DNA of 64,000 nucleotides from Bifidobacterium commune (GCF_900094885.1 NZ_FMBL01000003.1:184346-248345); one strand, 5' to 3'; shown: positions 17,398-27,773, counted from the stretch's first letter. Numbers and translations: made by a program. The notes: a model not told the origin generated them from the sequence alone.

Positions 17398-18435
17398 TCA
17401 GTTGAAACCGATGACATGTTTCGCGACACGGTAGCCCATGCGGATGATCCAGCGGCCCAGCGAACCAGGAAGGTTGATGGCGCGTGAGGGCAGCTGACGA
17501 CGCACGTCACGCGAGATGCTTGGCGACGTGGAGCGCAGGTTGTCCCAAAGTTCCTTCTTGATCTGATAGTTCGCCGGTTTCCGCGAGAGAATGAGAAAAA
17601 CGCTGGTCACCACGCTTTCGATAGAAAGAAAGTGGATCATATAGCGGTACAGTCCGTCAGGCACTGTGCCGCGCTCGGGGGTGGCGGCAACCATCGCGCG
17701 GTTGACGCGTACCAGTTGGTCAACCCGTCGGATCATCACGTTCGTCTGCACGCTCTGCCCGTCACGGCCGATGAAGTAGTGATAGAACGGAGTGTCGACA
17801 TACATCAGTGATCTGACCCACGGGAACGGCTGATAGGCGTAGATGAAATCCACGTAGAACGTGTGTTCGGGGAGTTCCGTCCGGGCCTGCCGCAAGACGT
17901 CCGTGCGGAAGGTGAGCGCATGCATGATCATGTATTGCGCGATCCCGAAATGTTTGAGGCCGTCCCAACTCAGGCGCTGGTCGGAGGTCATCACGTTGTG
18001 GAATTTGACGACATGCTTGTGCTTCTTGCCAACCTTGTCGTAGACGTAGTCGGTGACGAACAGGTCTATCGGCTCACTTGCCGTGCGCTGGCTGCGCATC
18101 GCATCAATCACCCGCGCCAGAGAGTCCGCGCCCACCCAGTCGTCGGCGTCGACGACTTTCAGATACATGCCCTGCGCGTTGGCGATGCCGGTATTGACCG
18201 CGCCGCCGTGACCTTTGTTGGTCTGATGAATGACGCGAACGATGTTCGGTTGCACCTGTGCAAGTCGGTCCGCAAGTTCAGAAGTGTCGTCAGACGAGCC
18301 GTCGTCTACGATCAGCACTTCGATGTCGTCGGGCTCGCGGATGGCGGTCAGCGACGATACACAACGTTCAAGGTAGGTGTCCATATTGAATGCAGGCACC
18401 ACAAAAGTGATCGTTTTCGAGCTAGTTTCCGGCAT
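17398..18435 (-). CDS. Family 2 glycosyltransferase
   Basis: A 345-residue GT-A fold enzyme, probably working on cell-surface polysaccharide at the cytoplasmic membrane face. The N terminus shows the nucleotide-sugar motifs ITFVVPAFNMDTYLERC, VLIVDDGSSDDT near 40-51 and KVVDADDW near 93-100 for metal binding, all as expected for GT2. The C-terminal 130 residues are basic and contain an amphipathic region but no clear transmembrane helix. The end of this gene is the part duplicated at 12845-12977. Donor and acceptor are unknown. The TetR gene follows upstream at 216 bases, same strand. Confidence 0.85.
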   Translation of the reverse strand: MPETSSKTITFVVPAFNMDTYLERCVSSLTAIREPDDIEVLIVDDGSSDDTSELADRLAQVQPNIVRVIHQTNKGHGGAVNTGIANAQGMYLKVVDADDWVGADSLARVIDAMRSQRTASEPIDLFVTDYVYDKVGKKHKHVVKFHNVMTSDQRLSWDGLKHFGIAQYMIMHALTFRTDVLRQARTELPEHTFYVDFIYAYQPFPWVRSLMYVDTPFYHYFIGRDGQSVQTNVMIRRVDQLVRVNRAMVAATPERGTVPDGLYRYMIHFLSIESVVTSVFLILSRKPANYQIKKELWDNLRSTSPSISRDVRRQLPSRAINLPGSLGRWIIRMGYRVAKHVIGFN

Positions 18436-18651
18436 GCTTCCTCATTTAGTTTTCGCGTCGTTATTGCTGCGAACAAAGACAATCTACCATGTAAACCTGA
18501 GAATGGAAGATTGTGGATTTCGCAAATTTCGGCATGTGTTGGTGGGCGGAATGTGTCGTTATCCGAACGGCTGTTTCGGGAGGGGAAGAGATGACGAGCG
18601 AATGTGCTTTTACTGTCGAACACTGCGCATGATCCGGGTTGTTGCTGCTGT

Positions 18652-19464
18652 TTATCTCACGTCGTTGCCGTTGCGCCGGTCGGTGTCGATATCGCCTTTA
18701 CGATTGTCGGCTTCGTTGGTATCGGCGATGTGCTTGCCAGTTACGTCGTTACTCGCATCGTTCCCTGTATCGTTACTCGGGTCATTCAGCGCATCGTTTC
18801 CTGCGCTGTCGCTTTCAACCTCCGTGTGTCTGTTAATGTCGGTGTTTGCGTATCGCAGTTTCGGCCGAGCCTCGAGGCGGGAGAGTCCGTGCCATGCCAA
18901 GTTGACGATGTGTGCGGCGAGCTGTTCCTTGCCGATTTTCTTCTGGTTGGCGGCCCAATATTGTCCGGTGAAGACGGTCATGCCGACGAGCATCTGCGCA
19001 TAATATGGGACGCCTTTTGCGGGCAGTTTGTGCTGTTTGAATGATTTGGTCAGGATTTCCTCTACGCGCATGCTCACGTCCCCGAGCAGCGAACTGAACG
19101 AACCGGCCGGATCTGTGCTGGGGGAGTCGCGCACGAGCACATTGAACCCCTCCGAGTTCTCTTCGATGTAGGTCAGCAGGGCCAGCGCCGTGCACTCCAC
19201 AATTTGCCGCGGGTGACTGTCGACGGCCGAAAGCGCGCCGATGAGCGTACTGGTCAGTTTCTGCATCTCGCGATCGACAATGACGGCATAAAGTCCCTCT
19301 TTTCCGCCGAAGTGTTCGTAAACAATGGGCTTTGATACCTTTGCGGCGGCGGCTATTTCTTCCACGCTCACCGCTTCGTATCCTTGTGTAGCGAAAAGCC
19401 TGCGACCCACGTTGATGAGTTGTTCGCGGCGTTGGTAGGAGGTCATCCTGGAAGCATTCGACAT
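18652..19464 (-). CDS. TetR-family transcriptional regulator with Asn/Asp-rich tail
   Basis: A 270-residue regulator. The N-terminal TetR helix-turn-helix is clear: GRRLFATQGYEAVSVEEIAA, then KVSKPIVYEHFGGKEGLY at about 40-57. A helical ligand-binding domain follows to about residue 215. The last 55 residues are an unusual low-complexity tail with repeats of GNDA-ND, DPSNDTGNDASND, ending RRNGNDVR, beyond the usual TetR length. The ATG at 19464 lies six bases after TACAAT, so the message is probably leaderless; a second ATG at 19446 is possible. The open frame runs on upstream to 21012 through antisense ftsY, which is not real coding. Target genes unknown. Confidence 0.82.
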   Translation of the reverse strand: MSNASRMTSYQRREQLINVGRRLFATQGYEAVSVEEIAAAAKVSKPIVYEHFGGKEGLYAVIVDREMQKLTSTLIGALSAVDSHPRQIVECTALALLTYIEENSEGFNVLVRDSPSTDPAGSFSSLLGDVSMRVEEILTKSFKQHKLPAKGVPYYAQMLVGMTVFTGQYWAANQKKIGKEQLAAHIVNLAWHGLSRLEARPKLRYANTDINRHTEVESDSAGNDALNDPSNDTGNDASNDVTGKHIADTNEADNRKGDIDTDRRNGNDVR

Positions 19465-19470
19465 AAGAAT

Positions 19471-19476
19471 ATTGTA
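19471..19476 (-). promoter_or_regulatory. -10 element of the tetR-type gene
   Basis: TACAAT on the minus strand ends six bases before the ATG at 19464; there is no ribosome binding site between them. Confidence 0.5.
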
Positions 19477-19708
19477 AGCCAGCGTGTACTGCGATGCGAT
19501 AGAGGGAGCGCCGCGAGATGTCGGGAGAAACCGCAGGGAGTCGTGAAGATTGTCGTGGATTGCCGGAGATCGAGGGCGGAGGCGAAAATCCGGAAGGAAA
19601 ATGGTGTCGCATTTTGCTGCTTGCCGGACGGCATCGCGATGAACGAGTGCAACGGTGTATTTCATTCCGCACCGTTTTGCGTCGGGTCTGGACCATATTC
19701 TTGAAGGC

Positions 19709-20956
19709 ATGACTTTAACTATGAATCCGATGCTTATCATTGCCGTGGTGGTGCTTGTCGCGGTCGTGGTCAGCGTTGTGGCGATGCTGATAATCCGACT
19801 CCGCAAGAACCACAACGAGCAAGCCGGAAGCAATGCCGTCGCAGCAAACCCGAAGAACGGTGACGCCGGCTCACCAAACAGTGCCGCAGGCGGGCAGGAT
19901 GCTGTCGGATCATCAGGTGCCGTTGAGAGTGTCGAACCATCAGCAAAAGCAAGCGATGCCAGTGTTTCCGACGACTCCGCCGAAAGCCCGCTTGCCACCG
20001 AGACCGCCACGACCGATGTGGAAATCCCCGAGCCCAAGGACTCACGCACGATCCGTCTCAAGGAGAAACTCAGCAAATCCTCGAACCCGTTCGGCCGTGT
20101 GCTTTTCAATATCCTCGCCAAGGACCAGCTCGCCGAATCCGACTGGGAGGACGTGGAAGATACCCTTCTGTTGGCTGATGTCGGCAGCGAAGCCAGCGAG
20201 AAGCTGGTGGACGAGCTGCGCAACGATGCCCGCATCACCGGCACCGCCGACCCCCAGGAAGTGCGCCAGAGCCTGCGTTCCAAGCTCGTTGATCTGGTTG
20301 ATTCCCAGTCCGACCGTGCGTTGAATGCCGAGAAGCCCGACGCGAAGAAGCCGAGCGTGATCATCATGGTCGGCGTCAACGGCACCGGCAAGACCACAAC
20401 AACCGGCAAACTGGCCCGCCTGTTCGTTTCCGAAGGCAAAAGCGTGATGCTTGCGGCCGCCGATACGTTCCGCGCCGCGGCTGCGGACCAGCTCGAAACA
20501 TGGGGACAGAAGGTCGGTGTGCCGGTCGTGCGCAGCGCCAGTGAAGGTGGCGATCCCGCTTCCGTAGCCTTCGAAGCGTCGAAGCAAGCCAAGGAACAGA
20601 ACGTTGACGTGCTCATCATCGACACGGCAGGACGCCTGCAAAACAAGGCAAACCTCATGGACGAGCTCGGCAAGATTCGCCGCGTGACCGAAAAGAACCT
20701 GCCCGTTGACGAGGTGCTGCTCGTGCTCGACGCGGTTACCGGCCAAAATGGTATGGCACAAGCCAAGGTCTTCGCGGAGGCCATCGGCATTACCGGCGTC
20801 GTGCTTTCCAAGCTCGACGGATCCGCCAAGGGCGGTATTGTTATCTCCGTGCAGCAGGAGCTGGGTGTACCGGTGAAACTGGTTGGCCTGGGTGAAGGCC
20901 CCGACGACCTCGCCTCCTTCGACGCGGACGGCTTCGTGGACGGCATCCTTGCCTGA
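19709..20956 (+). CDS. ftsY: Signal recognition particle receptor FtsY
   Basis: GTPase that docks ribosome-SRP complexes at the membrane. About 415 residues: an N-terminal transmembrane helix (PMLIIAVVVLVAVVVSVVAM), an acidic, Ala/Ser-rich A domain to about residue 110, then the NG domain. G motifs are visible: GVNGTGKTTTTGKLA, DTFRAAA, DTAGRLQNKANLMDEL and SKLDGSAKGG. The membrane helix is typical of actinobacterial FtsY. I choose the ATG at 19709 (GAAGG directly before it); the ATG at 19721 is the alternative and the longer frame from 19655 has no support. A G+C-rich terminator hairpin follows. Confidence 0.95.
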   Translation: MTLTMNPMLIIAVVVLVAVVVSVVAMLIIRLRKNHNEQAGSNAVAANPKNGDAGSPNSAAGGQDAVGSSGAVESVEPSAKASDASVSDDSAESPLATETATTDVEIPEPKDSRTIRLKEKLSKSSNPFGRVLFNILAKDQLAESDWEDVEDTLLLADVGSEASEKLVDELRNDARITGTADPQEVRQSLRSKLVDLVDSQSDRALNAEKPDAKKPSVIIMVGVNGTGKTTTTGKLARLFVSEGKSVMLAAADTFRAAAADQLETWGQKVGVPVVRSASEGGDPASVAFEASKQAKEQNVDVLIIDTAGRLQNKANLMDELGKIRRVTEKNLPVDEVLLVLDAVTGQNGMAQAKVFAEAIGITGVVLSKLDGSAKGGIVISVQQELGVPVKLVGLGEGPDDLASFDADGFVDGILA

Positions 20957-21305
20957 TCCCGTGCAACACTCAGGACGTTGCAGTCCCACGATTTGTATCT
21001 TGCGCCGCACATTAAAGCGTTCGCAGTGTCGCGCTTTGGTCACGTGCCGCATCTCAAGGCGTTGCTTGCGTCCTGAGTCGTGAGTGTGTAATTCGGGGCG
21101 CCACCAACCTGCGTCTAGCGTCCTGCATCTTCATCCGAGCCGCCGCCGAACCACGTAACCAATGTGTTTCGGCGGCGGCTTGCGTTTTACACTCCCGTAA
21201 TCCCACGTCAAACTTTCCCTTACTTGGTTCGTGTTGTATGTCCGTATACGGTTCAGGACGCATCGGGCCCCGATGCGCAGACGGTCGTAAGGGAAGAGGT
21301 GCGAA
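20957..21305. other. ftsY-amt intergenic region
   Basis: No gene seen. It carries the ftsY terminator hairpin at 21138-21180 and then the amt promoter region; no nitrogen-regulator site could be recognised with confidence. Confidence 0.5.
21138..21180 (+). terminator. Terminator of ftsY
   Basis: A perfect 13-bp G+C stem (21138-21150 with 21168-21180), a 17-base loop and a weak U-rich stretch (GCGTTTTAC). Confidence 0.6.
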
Positions 21306-22939
<1,634 letters not shown>

Positions 22940-22974
22940 CCATTTGTGCGGGCTGCCGCATCGATCCCAAACCA

Positions 22975-23035
22975 AAGGCCGGTCGATAGGAAGGCAAGGC
23001 AACGTACCGTTGCCGCGCCTCCGTCGGCCGGCCTT
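22975..23035 (+). terminator. Branched terminator of the amt-glnK operon
   Basis: An outer stem (22975-22986 with 23024-23035, one G-T pair) encloses an inner hairpin GGCAACG (22998-23004) with CGTTGCC (23008-23014). TTGCTTGTTT follows. Confidence 0.65.
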
Positions 23036-23312
23036 GCTTGTTTCTGGCGGATGTTGGCTCTGACGGGTCGGGTTGTGTTTCGGTCAGGTCACCGTTTGGT
23101 GGTCTGTGCTTGGCTTGCGGTGTGGCGTGCCTTGCGTCTGTGGTTGCGCGGGCTGTCGGCTGCGGCGGACAGAGTGATTTTCCATCGGTGTTCGGTGGTG
23201 CCGTCGTAGGGCAGGGTGTTGCCGGTGGTGTCCGTGGTTTCGGTGGTGGTGTCGGCGTGCATGTTGAGGGTGAGGGCGGTTGTGCGAGGGTGCGGCATGT
23301 GGCGTCGCGCGT

Positions 23313-23360
23313 CCGGTGCTCGGTATTCTTAATGGGACGTGTTTTATCGTATCGATGATA
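23313..23360. repeat. Dispersed repeat, copy A
   Basis: This 48-base stretch matches 59870-59915 apart from five substitutions and two single-base gaps. It contains CGGTATTCTTA and an inverted TATCG..CGAT motif. Weaker similarity continues for about 40 bases to the right (ATACGAGCGTAAA against ATACAAACGCAAA). Confidence 0.6.
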
Positions 23361-23454
23361 GATGAGGCGTGATACGAGCGTAAAAACCGGTACTTGCCGT
23401 ATCTCAATCTTTCTAGCAACTGAGAACTGCTGCTCGCGGTGTCTAGATATGAAG

Positions 23455-23479
23455 AAACCCCTTGAATATCAAGGGGTTT
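23455..23479 (-). terminator. Terminator of tRNA-Ser
   Basis: A perfect 11-bp stem (23455-23465 with 23469-23479) with a three-base loop, followed on the minus strand by TTTCTTC. Confidence 0.8.
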
Positions 23480-23485
23480 AGGTGG

Positions 23486-23570
23486 CGGAGAATACGAGAT
23501 TCGAACTCGTGAGGGCGTGAACCCAACACGCTTTCCAAGCGTGCGCCATAGACCACTAGGCGAATTCTCC
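23486..23570 (-). tRNA. tRNA-Ser (GGA)
   Basis: 85-base class II tRNA on the minus strand. Acceptor GGAGAAT pairs with ATTCTCC, anticodon stem CACGC/GCGTG with loop TTGGAAA (anticodon GGA), a long variable arm, and T arm with GTTCGAATC. CCA is not encoded. Confidence 0.95.
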
Positions 23571-23832
23571 AGCTTGCATATCGGTTAATCTGACAAAGCA
23601 GACGTCAATACACAACTTAAGTAGGATATCATGCCTGTTTGAGATTCGCAAACAATCAATTCTCGGCGTGGCGATGAATTAATCGTGTGATTGCGCGGCA
23701 ACCTCATTAACAGGGAAATCGTGTGGCAACTTCATCAATCGTGCGATCGCGCGGCAATTTCGTGGGAAAGGCGGCCGCATAGAAAGCGGCACGTCTCGCG
23801 TTGACCTTAGCAGGTCAATGCGAGACGTGCCG

Positions 23833-24255
23833 TCAATGTGGAGCGTTAACTGCACAGTCCTCTTTGAACGTAACGTTGAAATTACGGTCGTAGTGCAGGA
23901 ACATGGTGGCACCGTAGCGATCCACGTCGCGGTGGGTGAAGAGCATGCGGATTGCGAACGCAGTCTGCACGTCCTCCGGCAGAGCTTTGAACGCCGCGTG
24001 GGCATCCCAGTTTGGCGCCGCAATGGCGCGGTCGGGCACGTAAGCGTAGCCATAGCCGTCCTCGTCCACGTAACCCATGAACGGAAGGCCCCATGTGTCG
24101 TGGTCGGTCAGTTGCTTTTTGAAATCTTCGACCTGGGCGAGCGCGCCGTCCCCGATGCCGAACTTTCGAGCTACTGCATTTGCCGCTGCGGTTTTCTCTG
24201 CTGCGTTTTCGTTATAAAGCGTCGGATCCACTACAATCGTTTTGTCATCAGCCAT
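23833..24255 (-). CDS. Unknown 140-residue acidic cytoplasmic protein
   Basis: I do not recognise this family. The ATG at 24255 has an excellent ribosome binding site (GGAAGGA, nine bases upstream), and codon use matches real genes. There is no signal peptide, membrane segment or Cys-rich site; the single Cys is near the C terminus. The first part is helical and Ala-rich (ENAAEKTAAANAVARKFGIG). The middle contains a Gly/Tyr stretch, YVDEDGYGYAYVPDRA, and the end is strand-like and aromatic with two His-Arg-Asp/Tyr-Asp-Arg motifs (THRDVDRYGATMFLHYDRNF). It stands alone between tRNA-Ser and the divergent muramidase gene. A stress or nucleotide-binding role cannot be supported from what is visible. 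Confidence 0.75.
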   Translation of the reverse strand: MADDKTIVVDPTLYNENAAEKTAAANAVARKFGIGDGALAQVEDFKKQLTDHDTWGLPFMGYVDEDGYGYAYVPDRAIAAPNWDAHAAFKALPEDVQTAFAIRMLFTHRDVDRYGATMFLHYDRNFNVTFKEDCAVNAPH

Positions 24256-24919
24256 GATGCATTCCTTCCTATCGGTTTTGTCACCGATAGATAGCAAATC
24301 ATCTTGTAAAAAGGATGTTGTTATGAACATCATTTAGACAAGAGTGGCCTGTTCGAATATTTCCGACACTTTGAGGTGCCGACGGATTGATCCTATCACG
24401 GTGAGGACGAATAGAGGCTTTTATTTTTATATGATTTATCACATACTGTGTCGTTGATATTTTTCCGACATAAAAATTACTTGACTAGTCTATTGAGCGG
24501 TTATCTCGAACAAAGAGAACATCAAAGACGTTCGTTTTTAGTCTCGAATGTCAAACGCACACTGATTGTATCGACGCAAGTTAGCCATTCGTGATGGCTC
24601 AGGCCGTGGCGTAAGGTGTCTTTTCAATCGACGAAGTGACCACAAATAACGTGGGCGTTGTTCACTTTGATGTGGGTCGGCGGCGAAGTGTCATGATTTT
24701 GCTAATGTTTTGTTGCGGCAGGAATAGAAAGGGCGATGTTGTATTACTCTTGCAAGGGATGTCATGTTTCGTCTTGAAAGCGTGCTGCTGCCTGATTGAA
24801 AATAGACGATGCGCTAGGCGTGGCGGACAACGATGATGATTCGTCGGGGAACTCAGGTGAAGAGTGCGGGCAGTTTTCGGCCTTGTGTCCCGGCATACGA
24901 CGAAATGAAGGGCATGAAT
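24256..24919. other. Divergent intergenic region before the muramidase gene
   Basis: About 660 bases without a supported gene. It is AT-rich from about 24410 to 24500. TTGACT at 24481 with TTATCT 14 bases further is a weak promoter candidate for the rightward gene. Short frames at 24636-24836 and the extension 24833-24919 of the muramidase frame lack ribosome binding sites. Confidence 0.45.
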
Positions 24920-27610
24920 ATGCAGGGCAAGATGGTGGCTTGGGTCGTTAAGGGCACGTCCGTGCTGACTGCTTCAGCGCTGGGAATGGCGCTTACGGTG
25001 ATACCGGCGGTTGCTGCGACGGATACGAATTTGAGCGGCTTCGATGCAGCTGGTATCGAATCGCAGTCCTACAACTCGGGTACCGATGGACGATTTGGGA
25101 ATAAGGATCAGGCCAAGACCATTGGCAATCAGAAAATGGTGGCGAACGTCGAGGCGTCGAAGGATGCGATGCCGGACAATCCCAGCCAGCGGCTGCCGGA
25201 CAAGGTCAGTACCGCAGTGCCGGACGACGCGACGGTGATCTCGAAGGATTTGGCCGCGACCAAGGACGGCCAGGTCAAGGATCTGAAAACCGGCGAGGTA
25301 GTGACGGACCCGAAGTTGGTCGGAACCGAAGATACTCCGCCCGATCCGCTGGAGGTGACTGGCGGCAGGCGATTTATTCCTGTTGACGCTAGTGAGGTCA
25401 AGGAAGCGGTCGGAAAGAATGACGGCGATGCGAGTGCTGCCGCTGATGCCGGTGCCGCCGATTCTGCGGCTACTCCGTCGAAGGCAACGGACAAGGGCAA
25501 CGTGCACACCGCCGCTTTGCAGAACAACCAATATGGCGCTTACTGGGGTCGGCACAACAATACGCAGGCGTTCTTCGAACGTGGTGGCAACCTGTTTGTC
25601 CAGCAGGCTAAGGGGGTCGTCGATGTCTCAGAACACCAGGGCGGGATTGATTGGCAGACTGCGAAGAATTCCGGCGTCGAAGGTGCCATCATCCGCATCG
25701 GCTTCGGCTGGGGCAATCGTATGGACCGTCAGGCAGCGCGCAATGTTAGTGAGTGCAAGCGACTCGGCATCCCGTTCGGCGTCTATCTTTATTCGTACGC
25801 TTACGACAACAATTCAGCACGGGCTGAGGGCAATGACGTTGTCAACAAGCTCCGTCAACTCGGTGTGAGTCCTGGTGATCTTACCTTCCCCGTCTACTAC
25901 GATCTTGAACGTTGGTCGTGGACGGGGCACACGCCGCCGACCAATCCATGGGTTTACGACGGCATGGTCAACACTTGGTACGGCTGCCTGCAGAGCAATG
26001 GCTACAACAATCTATCCATATATTCCTACACCTCATACCTCAATACATCGTTGAACACGGGCAACATCCGCGCCAAAACCCGCTGGGTGGCAAGCTACGG
26101 TTCCCGCACCGGCTTTGGTTTCTCCTCCAACGATCGCGCTTGGCAGTACGCCGACAACGGTGGTATCAAGGGCATCAACGGCAACGTCGATCTCAATGCG
26201 TTTGGGAATTACAGCTATGTTTCAAGTGCCGCTGACATCAGTGGCCATCGGGCTGCTTCTCTCCCCAACGACACCTATTACATCAGTTCGTTGCTTAGGG
26301 ATTCTGCCGGCTTGGATATACCCGGCGGTTCAGGTACCAACGGTGCAAAGATTCAGCTTTACGATGCAAATCAGACTGCGGCGCAGCAGTACAAGCTGAC
26401 GCGCCACGGCGATGATGGCACGTATGAGATTCGTAACGTTAACTCTGGCAAGGCGCTCGATGTTCCTAGCGGGAACGCCTATCGAGGTGCCTCTGTCCAG
26501 CAATGGGATCCCAACGGTTCAAATGCCCAGCGTTGGTATTTGCGCAACACAGGCCAAGGCGGTATGTATATTCAGTCCAAGTTGGGCAACTTTGTCCTTG
26601 ACCTGCCCTGTGCTCGGACTGGCAACGGTACTGGTCTGAATTTGTGGGAGCCTAATTACAGCCAGGCCCAGCAGTTCCTGTTCAGTACGGTGGTTGATTT
26701 GCCCAGTGAATACTTGCGTTTCTCCTCTGTCATCAACAGCAGCGCTCTGATGGATGTTTCGGGTGCCTCTGAGTCTAATGGCGCACGTGTGCAGATGTAT
26801 GCGTTCAATGATACGGATGCGCAGAAGTTCCGCCTGCGCTTGGTCGGCAACTCGATTTATGAGATTATCAATGCCAATTCTGGCAAGGTGGTTGATTTGT
26901 CTGGTGCTTCGGTGGAGAATGGCACCCGAATCCAGCAATATACTCGCAACAACACCTGTTCGCAGCATTGGCTTGTCCGTCAACAGGGTGTCGGGCAGTA
27001 CTCCTTCTATTCAGGATGTGCTGCCGATAAGGTGATCGATATTCCTTCGGGCTGGGCGAAGAACGGTGTGGGGTTGCAGATTTATGATGGCAACGGCTCC
27101 GCTGCGCAGAAGTGGTGGTTGACGCCTGTCAAGACGAGTTGGCAGTATGCCGATGATCTCGCCGCGGCGCATCGCTCGGAGATTGCAGACGGTGTCTACA
27201 GCTTCGGTTCCAAGAACAGGTCGTCGCAGGTTCTGGATGTTTCTGGTGGCTCACTAGGCAATGGCGCACGCGTGCAGCTCTACGGTCGTAATGGCAGTGG
27301 TGCTCAAAGTTGGCGAATCAGCCACGATTCGACTGGGTATGTCACGCTTACCAATACGCAATCAGGCAAGGCTTTGGACATCCCCGGAGCGTTGGGTAAG
27401 GCGGGTGTCGCTTTGCAGCAGTACCAGCCCAACGACACTCGTGCCCAGAAGTGGATTGTCGTTAAGGATGGCGATGCCTATAAGTTCATGTCCGCCACGG
27501 ATACAAACCTGGTGCTTGACATCAGTCGCGGTTTGACAGCAAACGGTACGGCTCTCCAGCTTTACTACAACAACGACACTGGCGCACAGCGTTGGGTTTC
27601 GGTGAAGTAA
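24920..27610 (+). CDS. Secreted GH25 muramidase with three ricin-type lectin domains
   Basis: Exported cell-wall hydrolase of about 896 residues. AAGGG lies seven bases before the ATG at 24920; an ATG at 24914 is possible. The signal peptide (MQGKMVAWVVKGTSVLT.. to AVAAT) is followed by about 200 residues rich in Asp, Ala and Lys, probably a spacer. The GH25 barrel spans about 231-433, with KGVVDVSEHQG at its start and catalytic DxE in PVYYDLERW near 325. The remaining 450 residues are nine QxW-type repeats (LDIPGG..NGAKIQLYD..N..AQQY and relatives), which equals three complete beta-trefoils. It should cut N-acetylmuramyl bonds, in its own wall or a competitor's, while the lectins bind sugar. 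No wall anchor is present. Confidence 0.92.
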   Translation: MQGKMVAWVVKGTSVLTASALGMALTVIPAVAATDTNLSGFDAAGIESQSYNSGTDGRFGNKDQAKTIGNQKMVANVEASKDAMPDNPSQRLPDKVSTAVPDDATVISKDLAATKDGQVKDLKTGEVVTDPKLVGTEDTPPDPLEVTGGRRFIPVDASEVKEAVGKNDGDASAAADAGAADSAATPSKATDKGNVHTAALQNNQYGAYWGRHNNTQAFFERGGNLFVQQAKGVVDVSEHQGGIDWQTAKNSGVEGAIIRIGFGWGNRMDRQAARNVSECKRLGIPFGVYLYSYAYDNNSARAEGNDVVNKLRQLGVSPGDLTFPVYYDLERWSWTGHTPPTNPWVYDGMVNTWYGCLQSNGYNNLSIYSYTSYLNTSLNTGNIRAKTRWVASYGSRTGFGFSSNDRAWQYADNGGIKGINGNVDLNAFGNYSYVSSAADISGHRAASLPNDTYYISSLLRDSAGLDIPGGSGTNGAKIQLYDANQTAAQQYKLTRHGDDGTYEIRNVNSGKALDVPSGNAYRGASVQQWDPNGSNAQRWYLRNTGQGGMYIQSKLGNFVLDLPCARTGNGTGLNLWEPNYSQAQQFLFSTVVDLPSEYLRFSSVINSSALMDVSGASESNGARVQMYAFNDTDAQKFRLRLVGNSIYEIINANSGKVVDLSGASVENGTRIQQYTRNNTCSQHWLVRQQGVGQYSFYSGCAADKVIDIPSGWAKNGVGLQIYDGNGSAAQKWWLTPVKTSWQYADDLAAAHRSEIADGVYSFGSKNRSSQVLDVSGGSLGNGARVQLYGRNGSGAQSWRISHDSTGYVTLTNTQSGKALDIPGALGKAGVALQQYQPNDTRAQKWIVVKDGDAYKFMSATDTNLVLDISRGLTANGTALQLYYNNDTGAQRWVSVK

Positions 27611-27679
27611 TCATCGTTGTCCGTAGTGGTCAAAATGATTAGCTGCGGCTCTTGGCTGTCTAACCGAGGTAAGACGAGA

Positions 27680-27715
27680 TTGGGGTGTTCCGGATTCTTC
27701 CGAAATACCCCAACT
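27680..27715 (+). terminator. Hairpin after the muramidase gene
   Basis: TTGGGGT/ACCCCAA closes a 14-position stem (27680-27693 with 27700-27713) with one mismatch and one G-T pair. It lies 70 bases past the stop codon, facing the end of the convergent glycosyltransferase gene. Confidence 0.5.
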
Positions 27716-27773
27716 GCTATTCCGCAGAAACTCCAAATATCCCTGCGAGGTCACTTTTTATGCCGGTGAGCGA

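Larger units (their letters stand above)
22940..23485. other. Intergenic region after glnK: terminator, GT-biased decayed stretch, dispersed repeat
   Basis: No intact gene. After the glnK terminator, bases 23050-23310 are strongly G/T-biased on the plus strand (C/A on the minus strand). The minus frame there is rich in Thr, Ala and Asp and resembles the tail of a surface protein more than random sequence, but has no convincing start. A repeat shared with 59870-59915 follows at 23313, then the tRNA-Ser terminator. Confidence 0.5.

Noticed and set aside
19465-21012. Long open frame on the minus strand continuing upstream of the TetR gene
   Set aside because: It runs antisense through ftsY with Ser/Arg-rich, unstructured sequence and has no start signal; the real regulator starts at 19464.
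24833-24919. N-terminal extension of the muramidase frame
   Set aside because: The 29 extra residues would bury the signal peptide and have no ribosome binding site.
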